From the NCBI GenBank assembly GCA_037126765.1, contig JBBCBC010000007.1, forward strand, positions 27,785,667 to 27,849,666: a DNA stretch of 64,000 nt, written 5' to 3'. Below the pieces are notes generated by a model. It saw nothing but the letters and a program-made list of their open reading frames with translations, ran no database searches and was not told the origin of the DNA. Positions 21,814 through 32,218 of this stretch are shown piece by piece. How positions within the stretch are numbered: position 1 is the stretch's first letter; each line of letters starts with the position of its first letter. Source of the stretch: Stenogyne calaminthoides. Taxonomy: Eukaryota > Streptophyta > Magnoliopsida > Lamiales > Lamiaceae. The translations under genes were made by a program, and so were the position numbers.

Positions 21814-23615
21814 TGTTGGGAAATGAATTTAATAGATTTTGATTAGATCCCAAAACCCCTGAGTATGACATGTTCAGGATAATCTTGATAGTCTAATAGT
21901 CAGGTTTCAGTATAGAATAGTTCAGAAAATATCTGCACCTTGTATAATCAACAAATATTTCTCAGGACTAGTATTGGATATATATATTAACTGAAGACTC
22001 AGAAGACACTGAAGACTCAGAAGACACTGAAGACTTAGAAGACACTGAAGACTCAGAAGATACTGAAGACTCAGAAGATACTGAAGACTCAGAAGACACT
22101 GAAGACTCAGAAGACACTGAAGACTCAGATGACTCTGAAGACTATCTACCTGAGGACATATAGACTGAGGAAGTAATACACATTTATGAGAAATAAATGA
22201 TGTCCACATATTTAATTGCAGACAAAAGGAACTATAACTAAGTGTTGTTTAAGGTTGTCTCATTCAGAGAGATTGACCTAAAAGAGCCGTTTTGTTTGTC
22301 TCCATTCACTTAAGACAAGAACCAATCAGAGAGAGACATCATCATGATTTCATCGACCACGAAAGTGACATGGCATCAAGATGTTAGAAATCTTGAGTTC
22401 CGTTTCAGAAAAATATGGTGTTTGGCTGCATTGGTTACTTGTTACCCAAACCATGCAAGGGAGTGTTCAAACCCTAAAATAGTCGTTCATCACTAACCAA
22501 AAGAGGAAACCCTTGATGCTATCTCCTCCAACGGATAGTTTTTCAATAGTAACCTTAGTGAGTTGCCTATAAATACCAGCGACCTTCACCATTGCAAGGT
22601 TACGGGAAATCAAGCAACTCAAGAGCTCATTCGTATTCTTGCACTTGAAGCACTCGAAAAAAAAACCCTAAGGTTTCCCAAGTGTTTCACATTGAAGAGA
22701 ACTCATTTACTAAGTCTAGAATCTGTTATATTATCCAAAGCTTAGTAAGAGATATCCTAGCATTTGAATCTGTTCTTATTGTAAAAGGATATCTCACCTT
22801 AGTTGGAAACCAACCAAACCCCAAACCCTATTGTTAGGTAGTTTGAGTGTGTGATTGTTGGAGAGTAAGAGTTGTAAAGAGTTAGTTAGTTGCAGTTGAG
22901 TTCAGCCTGAAAACTCTAGAGAAGAAGTTAGTAAGCTGTTTGAGACAGTCTGAAAGCTTGTGTGTGTGGTTGAGTTAGTAAGCTATAGTAGTTCAGCCTG
23001 AAAACTAGTAGTGGAAAGTTAGTAAGCAGCTGAGTTCTGTCTGAAAGCTTGAGGAAGTAGCAGTAGTGAGTTAAGGAATTTCTCTGAGGATCAGAGAGAG
23101 TGGACACAGGAGCTTTGCCTCTAAACCACTATAATTTGCTGTGTTATTTGCTTTCTGCTTTGCATTATAACTTCTGCATATTTCACTGAAAGCACTGAGC
23201 TTTCTGATATTCAATTGGAATCAATCCACTGAGTTTGCATTGAACTAATCACAGCCTTAACCACTGATTTACTAAGGGAAGGATTTTCAGCAATATAAAA
23301 CGAGTATAAACTAGTATAGATAGTTATCAAACTGACTTAACTCATTTGACCAGTCAGTAAGATAGTTATCTACTCCAAGCTTATTTGGTCTCTGATTTTA
23401 AAACCTCAGATCAGTTGGGCTAATCTGAAGCTACTGAAAGCTGTTCAGTATCATTGTCTCAGTAAACTCTGACTCAGGGCAATTTGTGCTTCTCAGGGCT
23501 ATTTCTCAAGAAAACCTAACCCACTGATTTTAGTCTTATAAAAAGTTTGAAAAATTACTGAACATGTGTATTCCCCCCCATACACGTGTAAAACTCATTT
23601 ACACCGGGACCAACA
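21814..23615 (+). repeat. B2 3' LTR
   Basis: 1,802 bp, TGTTGGGAAATG...GGGACCAACA. Clearly related to the LTR at 52366-54076 and to the solo LTR at 10483-12271. The TATA box CTATAAATA lies near 22568. It holds an 18-bp minisatellite at 21991-22143 that makes this copy longer. Confidence 0.9.
21991..22143. repeat. 18-bp minisatellite within B2 LTR
   Basis: About eight tandem units of 18 bp, each made of two related 9-mers (GAAGACTCA and GAAGACACT). The related B1 LTR has only two to three such units (52549-52592). Confidence 0.88.
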
Positions 23616-24389
23616 GAGTTGCTTGAATATTTGGCTTTAATCTTCACCTTGCATCATCCTCCATTATCTTCTTTTGAAGATAGTGTAATGTATTTATAGT
23701 GTGGATTTGAATATTACCATTGGAGAGTAAATTCAAATCCATACTAATAATCTTTCAGCTTTTCTTTGTCCTTTTACACTATTGCTTGCAGCTTTATGTC
23801 ACATCCATATATGTGTTGTCATCTTCTCATTGGCCAGCTTCTTGTGTGTCTAACGGATCAGTTCAGCACACTTGATTGCTGTTCAGCTCTTCTGATTCCA
23901 GTTTTCTGATTTCTTCTCGCCTGATCTGATCAGCTCGCCTGATCAGATCAGCACAGCATCAGGTCATCATATCAGGTCATTTGACTCAGGCTTATTGATC
24001 TGGTCTATCTGATCTGGTCATCTGATCAGGTCTGTTGATTTGGTCTGCTTGATCTGGTCATCTGATCAGGTCTGCTTGATCTGGTCATCTGATTAGGTCT
24101 CTTTTGGTTCTGGTTGCCTGATTCTGATTTCTCTGCACATCTGGCTTAGCTTTTCTTCTATTCTGATTTTGCTCAGCTCATCAGTTTAACTCGGAACTCA
24201 TCCTACTCATCTAATCTCGATCAGCCTCGTCTGCAGCCTCATCTGATCTTGATCATCTTCGTCTTATTTCATGAGTTCCCCCTTAACTTTTTCTCTCATT
24301 CCCCCTCAACTTGTTATCTGTAGATTAACTTAAATAACACATGTTGATAATGTTTTGACATAATTCATCAAAACTAAAATATCCCAACA
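23616..24389 (-). repeat. partial LTR of family G (minus strand)
   Basis: On the minus strand it starts TGTTGGGATATTTTAG at 24389 and contains the TTGAGGGGGAA motif also seen in the family-D LTR. It runs up to the B2 LTR at 23616, where it is cut off. It has an internal repeat of GATCTGGTCATCTGAT units (about 23995-24105). The other end is not in the window. Confidence 0.6.
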
Positions 24390-25116
24390 GATGGGCATTT
24401 ACTCGAAGCCTCGAACAGGCAGTCGCACTATTTAGATAATAACTATTTACTGGTATACAATTTCAACTTTGACAACAACTTTACCATATTTATCTTTTAT
24501 TTTTAAGTAAAAAAATAAGAAACACTAATCGAGAATAATGCATAAGAGCCGTTAAATTGTGTCATCATTTTGGTCTTTAGGAACCATTTAATTACTGATT
24601 AACAATTAAATACACATATTTTATTTTACTAATTATTTTATTTATTTGATGTTATATAGAACAAATTTAAAAAAAGTAAAAAAAATAGGCAAAGATTATT
24701 TACCAGTTGAACCCCGGTCCGACCGGTTGAACCACCAACCGGTGATCAGTTCGGTTCGATCATCGATTCGATTATGAAAACACTGGATGAGACCATTAAT
24801 TTATATAAGATTTAAAAAAATATTAATTTATTATCTTATCAAAATTGATGAATTTTTGGATTGGCCAACTCATGATCAGAAAAAATTATCATTTTAAAGA
24901 GTTCATTAATTTATGGAGATTTTGTTGTATGTGGCTCAACCCTATGATCGTTGAAAATAATTAAGTTAAAATCACGCAAAAAATGAGAAAACGTGGGTAG
25001 AGAAAATAAAAGTAAACTTTTCTTAATACAAACAAATTATAATTATAAAGAGCTCATGCCAAAGAAGTTTTACTATATAATTGGTTCGCAACTATCACTT
25101 TATATAAAATAATTAA
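24390..25116. other. non-coding AT-rich spacer with an ACCGGTT-rich patch
   Basis: No gene seen. 24705-24785 is a patch rich in ACCGGTTGAACC-type inverted motifs ending AAAACACTGG, similar in style to termini of plant DNA transposons or their derivatives. I cannot find its partner end. Confidence 0.45.
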
Positions 25117-25118
25117 TA

Positions 25119-25384
25119 CTCCCTCCATCCCGTAGTTGTTTGTACATTTACTGTAGGCACAATATTTAATGTATGAATTATTTATTAGTATTTGAGGTGA
25201 TAAAGTGTTGAAGGTATAAATGACAATTCTACTTTATTGAAAAGTATGATAATATTTATTAGAGGTGATAAAGTGAAAGTGAAGGGTTTGAGTTAAAATT
25301 GATTTTGCCATTTATGGAAATGACCAAACAAGTATAAGATGGACCAAAATGGAAAATGTACAAATAAGTATGAGACGGAGAGAG
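25119..25384. mobile_element. Stowaway-like MITE
   Basis: 266 bp bounded by TA (25117-25118 and 25385-25386). Terminal inverted repeats: CTCCCTCCATCCCGTAG... on the left against the complement of ...TATGAGACGGAGAGAG on the right, extending through a TTTGTACATTT match. No coding capacity. The CTCCCTCC start and TA duplication are typical of Tc1/mariner-type Stowaway MITEs. Confidence 0.85.
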
Positions 25385-25489
25385 TACTATTTAATGATAT
25401 AGCTATAATATTAAATTACTATTTTTTAATTTAACAATTAGTATTATTAAAAAATAAACATAAAATAAAAACCAAAATATTGATTTGTA

Positions 25490-25668
25490 CTCCCTCCGTC
25501 CTGGGATAATATTCATCTCAAAATGCGCATAAACATTAAGAAAGAGTAATGATAAGTAGAGTTTTGAGGGATAATTTTGTAAATTTTTATGTATAAAATA
25601 AAGAAATGAGTTGAATTGTGTGTATGTGTAAGGTCAAAAGTAATGATAATTTGTGTAATATTATAGAT
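25490..25668. mobile_element. second Stowaway-like end, probably interrupted
   Basis: CTCCCTCCGTCCTGGG after TA resembles another Stowaway terminus. No matching end is found nearby; a GGAGGGAG terminus at about 29943-29954 could be its partner if everything at 25669-29550 is a later insertion, but the repeats match only partly. Confidence 0.35.
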
Positions 25669-25897
25669 ACTAGCACGTAACCCCGCGTACTACGCAGGAT
25701 TTGAAATATATTTTTTATTAAGTTTAACTGAAATATTTTAACTATTTAATTAATTTAATTACAGGTATAATTTTTATATTTTAATATTATTTGTACATAT
25801 TTTCATTCATTTTTTATTTTAATAACTTCCTCCCATTAAAATTAGATGTCATACTCATTTTAGTCTTATATATTATTTACATAATACATGTTGTTTT

Positions 25898-28800
25898 TGT
25901 TGGGAAATAAGAGGTGCCCGGATCTATTCGAGATAAATTTAAATACATATTTAAATTACTCAATTAATTACTAACATGAATTAATCCTAAATCAATTCAA
26001 CATAATAATTAAACAAGCAAATAAGCAACATGCGTACACGTAATCCATGTAAATCTTAAGCATGCGGAATATAGGAGTTACGAGATTACATACCTCTTGT
26101 AGAGACAACCGTTGAGACGATGGATCAACCCAAAGAGCCTTCCCAAATATTTCCCACGTCCACGAACATAATCCGGTGGGAGGATTCACACGGACGATTT
26201 TAATCAAGGAGAAAAATTAAAATATTTTGCCACCACCTTTGTGGATTTCTAATATTTCCAACACTTGGAATTACACTTGGGAATGAAAAATTCATCCCCT
26301 ATTTATAGGACTAAGGGGGCTGATTTTTTTCAATGGAAAAGTAAGGAAGAAAATCTTTTTCTTGATATCCAAGAAATCTTGAATATATCTCATATATTAT
26401 TGTAGGTCCCGAACGGGTTTCGTGAGGGCAGAAGTCTAGAGGGGAGGGATGAGTAGACTTCTGAAAACTTTTCGTGCAAGATCAGGTGTGATGGCAGGTC
26501 GCCTGATCAGAGTGCGAGTGAATCAGTTTGGACTGATATCCAACTTACTGATCGCCTGATGGCAGATCAGTTCGGTGTCTATCAGTTTAACTGAATGAGA
26601 AAGCTAGTTTTAACCCGTGTGAAAAACCAGTTTTAAGAAATCATATTCTGTAGTATGTTTTCAATCAGATGACTAAAGTGTCAAACTGATCAGATCAGTT
26701 GCTTAATGCAGACTGATCCTAACTCAGGATATGTATGCAGTTTAAACTCAGTTGTGTGCAGTAGTGTAAAGCAGTTAAGAGCAAGTAAATACACACAAGA
26801 TTTTTATAGTGGTTCGGACAACCAGCCCTACGTCCACTCTTCCCTATCACAAGGGGCACCAACTAACCAACTGGACTTAGTTTATTGTGTTAGTCCAACA
26901 CAGTACAACCAACAGATGTTCAGAGAGTTCTCACTCAATCCGATCGCAAAAATCAGAACTAGAAACCCTAGTCTGAAATCTTGCTAAAATAAACTTAACC
27001 TAACTTTATGGGTTTGGGTAAAGATTTGTTGTTGTTCCAACTTGAAATCTATCCTAGTGTTTATGTAGCCTAAAGCTAGAGGGTGAGATTTCTATGCTAA
27101 GAACAATGGGATGAACACTTATAAAATAAACTTGAATTTTGTGTTCTTCGTGCGGAAATCTTGCTATAGCTTGAGCTTGATGATAATTTCCGTGTCTTCA
27201 CTCTGAAGAGCAATCCCATATTTATAGACCTCGAAATCAAAGAGCCGTTGGAGAGCAATTTGAATTTCAGGCTATTTTTGGTAGGTTGCAGGATTGATTT
27301 GACGTGCTTCAGGAACGGCATGGCCGAAAGCGAGTGTAGTTGTCCTTTATAGCCTTTTGACTTGATACGCCATATCCTGCAATGTCAGCTTCGTTCATAC
27401 GTGTCGATCCCTGATTGGCTAACAAGGACACTTATTCGGCGTCATTGTAAGTCAAACTATGTTGACATTCTTCTGGTCTGATTTACACCGTATGTTTCTG
27501 ATAAGTAGTTAAGCTTATCATTTTGTTGACTCTGCTGAACTGGTCACCACTTCTATTGATCAGTCGCCTTGAGTCTACTGATATGGTTGCCTTAGATTCA
27601 ACCAATTCGACTTTGCTGATATCTTCATAGAATAGGTCTTCTGGTCTTCAAGTAAAGTCTTCCAAAATTTTGCTACTGATCTTCCGTTGCTGATCTTCAC
27701 TTGACTTGTGCAACTTGAGTTCTTCTTTAAGAATGACCTAGTCTAATACATCAGCTGTCTAACATGTTCAGCTGGTTTCCTATCATATCATCAGTCGACT
27801 AACAGGTTTGACTGATCCTATTACAACTGTTTTGGAACTTCCATCAAAACTATAAATTTCCCAACAATTATTTTCTCCTTAATTAAATTTTTTCATAAAA
27901 TCTCATTCTCCTTTATCCTATATTTTTCTAAAATCTACAACGAAATAGAAACAAGATTTTGTTTCTTGAATTTATGGGATAATTATGTTTTACAAGAATA
28001 CTTATCTCTTTCCATAAAAATCTCTTCAAGAAAACCTTTCTTCTTCTTTCCTACAATATTTTCGAAAATATTAGGAAATATTAGGCAAGAACATTTTCTT
28101 CTCCTTTTCATTAATTTGGACTTTAATTTGGGCTATTTGAGGGGCCTTTAAGAGAATTAAGATTGGACCTCCAATGGGCTATGAAACTTTAATATTTGGC
28201 CAAAATATTATTCGAGCCCATTAATATTAATTTATTCCACGTAAAATTAATATTGAACTATTCATCTTAAACCATATTACGACTTCACAATAATATGGCT
28301 TCCGGTCATTATTTCCCATGTTTAAGATTATCTTAGTCCACTAATTAATTAGGCCACTGAACAGGCCTTATATTAATTAATATCTTTGTCCTTGGAGTAA
28401 AGACAACTCAACATTATTATCCATACCGGAAATAAATTTCCACATGCAAGATTTGGTATGATAAAGATTCTGAGCCCACCAAGGGGACAAATCAAGCAAG
28501 TTGTACTTGCTCACGATTCTCCGTATTAAATCTTAGCAATCGTCGTGTAATCAATAATATTGCCCAAGATATAAGGTATCGAATCACGTTGATTCTCTTC
28601 CCAGCATAAGTCAAAGCAATAGTTATTAATTTCACATGATCCTATTTAAGGGACGGAGATTAAGAAATAACGAACCATTGAGGTCTAATTCTTCCATGTT
28701 CAGTGCTGAAGAATTTATCCTCCTGTAGGTCCTATTCAGCACATACTAATGCACTAGTGTAATCTCTTGGTCAAGACAAGTCAATCTAAGTCTTACACTT

Positions 28801-29070
28801 TAACCTTTCATGATGGACTATTCATTTCCATCTGGGTTGTGAATTTGTACTTAGTCACGAGGAACTGTTAATTTGATCTTCTGTGATCTGGTATCACCAA
28901 ATTAACTACAATGTAACACGTACTATTTATTGAACAGGTATGCAGTAAATATATATAACATTCATTCATATTTAGTGCAACAGTGAAAAATAATTTATTT
29001 CAGTAAATAAATAAGAAATTCAGTTTGGTTATACAAAGTAAAAAGCATACTTTTCAGTATAACCCCAACA
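25898..29070 (-). mobile_element. solo LTR of family C (minus strand), split by a family-D solo LTR
   Basis: On the minus strand it starts TGTTGGGGTTATACTG at 29070 and matches the LTR of element C (37074 on) in its opening, including the AAGTATGCTTTTTACTTT block. It ends at 25898. Without the nested insert it is about 1.7 kb. Flanks are GTTTT and ATTTT, a target duplication with one change. No internal region. Confidence 0.8.
26401..27866 (-). mobile_element. solo LTR of family D (minus strand)
   Basis: 1,466 bp, plus-strand TGTAGGTCCCGAACGG...TTTCCCAACA, the reverse of the LTR at 30687-32081. A perfect 5-bp target duplication ATTAT is present (26396-26400 and 27867-27871). Inserted in the family-C solo LTR. 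Confidence 0.92.
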
Positions 29071-30015
29071 ATTTTGACATTTTCACCCATCATTATCTCA
29101 TATATACCCCTAATGATTACTTTTCATGGTTATTAAATTTTTTTAATTTTCTACAAATATGTTGTTTGAATAATTTTTTCAGCCAATAATATTTATTTTT
29201 ATAAATATTTAATTATAAAAAAATAAGATTAATGTTACCATAAGAAAATTTAAATGATCATGAAAATTAATTATTGTGGGTATGTATGATATAATGAGGG
29301 GAGAAAATATCAGAACGATATTTATTATATAAATATTCTAAGTGACTAAAAAGTCATTAAGAATATGGGAGTGAGTAATTTAGAATAAAAAATGAATGAA
29401 GATATGCGCATATAATATTAGGAAATAAAATTACGTCTATAATTGAATTAATTAATCAAAATAAATATTTAGAGTATTTAATTTAAAATTAATGTTATAA
29501 AAATTATTTTCGATCTCGTGTAGACTTAGTACGTCGGGTTACATGCTAGTGATATTTAAAAAGAATAAAAAGGAGTATAATTTATAAATTGTGAAGTATG
29601 TATTTAATATGAATTAATTTATATGTTTTGAAGATGAAAATATTTTAAATATAGGAATCACATAAATGTGGGGGGTGATTCTTAATTAATAGATAAGAGA
29701 TAAATGAAAGGTAAATATTAAAATTAAATAATGAATTACTGAAATTAAAAAAATAATAAAATAAATAATAATATTGTAAATAACTTCTCACAAAATTCAA
29801 ATATTTGAAATAAAGCCATCATATGATTTGAGTGTGATTCACCTTTAGTACCTAGAGCATTCAAATTATGGAGGGTTTTTTATTTTTGGGGTGTACATGT
29901 TATTATGAGAAGGATCAATAAGAAAAGTGTGCACATTATCTTGATGGAGGGAGTACAAAATTTTGTGATGAATAAATAGGGTCGGGATGTCATAAATTGA
30001 TACAATATTAGTAGT
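29071..30015. other. non-coding AT-rich spacer
   Basis: No gene seen. The first 480 bp form the right arm of the inverted-repeat element; the rest is AT-rich, with a GGAGGGAGTAC MITE-like end at about 29945-29955. Confidence 0.5.
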
Positions 30016-30165
30016 GCCCCCAAGGGCATAGCCAAGTGGTAAAGATTGTGGTGATGTGGGGAGAAGTCCCTCGGCAATGCAAGTTCGAACACCGTGTGGG
30101 ACGGCTAAGGGGCCAACGGCACGGGCGGGGGGGAGCTTCTCGTCTCTTCCTCACAAAAAAAAATT
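30016..30165 (+). mobile_element. tRNA-derived SINE
   Basis: About 150 bp with RNA polymerase III boxes: A box TAGCCAAGTGG (30029-30039) and B box AGTTCGAACAC (30082-30092). It ends in an A-rich tail after CTTCCTCAC. Flanked by an 11-bp target duplication with one mismatch, ATATTAGTAGT (30005-30015) and ATACTAGTAGT (30166-30176). Mobilised in trans by LINE machinery. Confidence 0.85.
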
Positions 30166-30176
30166 ATACTAGTAGT

Positions 30177-30686
30177 ATTATTTAATAAATGGATAAGTAG
30201 TCGGGATTAAATCCAAATTGGTCCCAAAACTTATCACCTTTTTTGAAATGGTCCCAAAAAAGTTTGAGTAACAAAATTGGTCCCAAATTTTGTCGAATTG
30301 TACAATTTTGACCCCAAAATTAGTCGGCGATGGGAAACGACACGAAATGATGTCATTTCGTGTCACGCGCAATGCACGTGCGCCTTCTCTCCGGTGGGTC
30401 CTACTGATTGTATTAATAATATTAATTTGCATTTATTTTTAAATACACGTCATAATTTTTTTTTTCTTCCCAAAATTAAAACATCCCAAATCAAAAATCT
30501 CCTCTTCAGAAAAATTAAAATCCCCAAATCGAAAACTCTTCTCTTCACCAAATTGAACCCCCAAATCGATTGAATCCCAGTTCTTACCCAAATTAAACCC
30601 CCCAAATCGATTGAATCCAAGAATCGACGAAAAACTTGCAAAGGTCTCAACATAGTGGAAGCTCTCGAGAAGCCACTGTCAGAGGG
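30177..30686. other. non-coding repeat-like sequence with a 12-bp hairpin
   Basis: Contains several copies of a TTGGTCCCAAA motif (30218-30290), a pattern often met in plant transposon flanks. A strong inverted repeat follows, GACACGAAATGA (30339-30350) and TCATTTCGTGTC (30353-30364). No supported gene; a C/A-rich stretch with CCCAAATCGATT repeats precedes element D. Confidence 0.45.
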
Positions 30687-32081
30687 TGTTGGGAAATTCA
30701 GAGTTTTGATGAAAGTTCTAAAACACTTGTAATAGGACCAGTCAGACCTGTTAGCTGACTGAAATTTTAAATACCAGTTTTAGGGTTACCAGTTGATAAT
30801 TATTGTATAGAACAACTGATGTATTCGATAGGTCACATATTGAGGGGGAACTCAATATGTATAGGTAAATCTTGAAGGAGATCAGATAATCAGATGATCA
30901 GGCGAAGACTTGAAGCAAAAGAATCAGAAGACCTGAAGATCAAATGACTACCAGATGATCAAGACCAGAAAACCCTCATCAGTCGAGTCTGCTAAGTTGA
31001 GCTAAGACAACTTGCACCAGTCCATACGATGTAAATCTGACAAGAAGAATGTCAACTTTAGTTGGTAAAACAAACACTGAATAAGTGTACTTGTTAACCA
31101 ATGAGAGCGAGACACGTATGTACGGAGCTGACAATGCGGGATTCGATGCTGCATAAGTCAAACGGCTAGAAAGGACAAACATACACGCTTTCGGCCATGT
31201 CGTTCCTGAAGCACGTCACATCAAGCCTGCAACCTACCAAATATAGCCTGAAATTCAAATTTCTCTCCAACGGCTCTTTGATTTCAAGGTATATAAATAT
31301 GGGATCATCCTTCATAGTGAAGACACGGAAATTATCATCAAGCTCAAGCTATAGGAAGATTTCCACACGAAGAACAAAAACTCAAGATTATTTTCTAAGT
31401 GTTCATCCCACTAGTTCCTCAAAACTAGGATAGAATTCCAGTTGGAACAACAACAAATCTTTACCCAAACCCAAACGTTAGGTTAAGTTTGTTTTGCAAG
31501 ATTTTAGACTAGGGTTTCTAGTTCTAATTTCTGGGATCGGTTGAGTGGGAACTCTCTAAACATCTATTGGTTGTACTGTGTTGGACTAACACAATAAACT
31601 AAGTCCAGTTGGTTAGTTGGTGCCCCTTGTGATAGGAAAGAGTGGACGTAGGACTGGTTGTCCGAACCACTATAAAAATCTTGTGTGCATTTACTTGTTC
31701 TTATCTTGTTTACACTTCTGCACACAACCTGAGTTTAAACTGCATTCATATTCTGAGTTAGGATCAGTCTGCATCAAGCAACTGATCTGATCAGTTTGAC
31801 ACTTTAGTCATCTGATTGAAAACAGACTGCAGAATCTAACCTTATAAAACTGGTTTTTCACACAGGTTAGAAACTAGCTTCCTCACATCAGTTAAACTGA
31901 TAGACACCAAACTAATATGCTATCGGGCGATCAGTAAGTTGGATATCAGTCCAAACTGATTCACTCGCACTCTGATCAGGCAACTTGCTTTCACACCTGA
32001 TCCTCCATGAAAAGTTTTCAGAAGTCTATTCACCCCTCCCCTCTAGACTTCTGCCCTCACAAAACCCGTTCGGGACCTACA
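30687..32081 (+). repeat. element D 5' LTR
   Basis: 1,395 bp, TGTTGGGAAATTC...GGGACCTACA, the same family as the solo LTR at 26401-27866. TATA box ATATAAATAT at 31291-31300. Confidence 0.92.
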
Positions 32082-32083
32082 AG

Positions 32084-32095
32084 TGGTATCAGAGC
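32084..32095 (+). other. element D primer binding site
   Basis: TGGTATCAGAGC two bases after the LTR end, the canonical initiator tRNA-Met complement of plant copia elements. Confidence 0.92.
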
Positions 32096-32218
32096 GATGG
32101 TTCTACGGATCCCTGGCTTTGAGTATCATCGGTTCTTGAGGAAGAACCATTGTGGTCACTTGAACAGATCTTGAAAAACCATTTTTAAAACTTCATCTGT
32201 TTTCAAAACTCACTAAGC

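Larger units (their letters stand above)
19729..23615 (+). mobile_element. B2: 3' end of a family-B SIRE-like element
   Basis: ORF2 C-terminus, polypurine tract AAAAGGGGAAAAT (21801-21813) and a full 3' LTR (21814-23615). Everything upstream (5' LTR, gag, pol) is missing, so this is a truncated copy. The left limit is uncertain. Confidence 0.8.
25669..29550. mobile_element. candidate DNA transposon with 26-bp inverted ends (disrupted)
   Basis: ACTAGCACGTAACCCC at 25669 and its inverted counterpart ending GGGTTACATGCTAGT at 29550 match at about 22 of 26 positions. GAT flanks both sides (25666-25668, 29551-29553), a possible 3-bp duplication. Its own sequence is only 25669-25897 and 29071-29550, AT-rich and non-coding. 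The centre is occupied by a solo LTR. Confidence 0.5.

Noticed and set aside
21922..22209. Minus-strand open frame with repeated LSLQCL units
   Set aside because: It is the shadow of the 18-bp LTR minisatellite; an 18-bp repeat without stops stays open in several frames.
26706..26987. 93-codon plus-strand frame as a possible host gene
   Set aside because: It lies wholly within a reverse-oriented solo LTR of family D.
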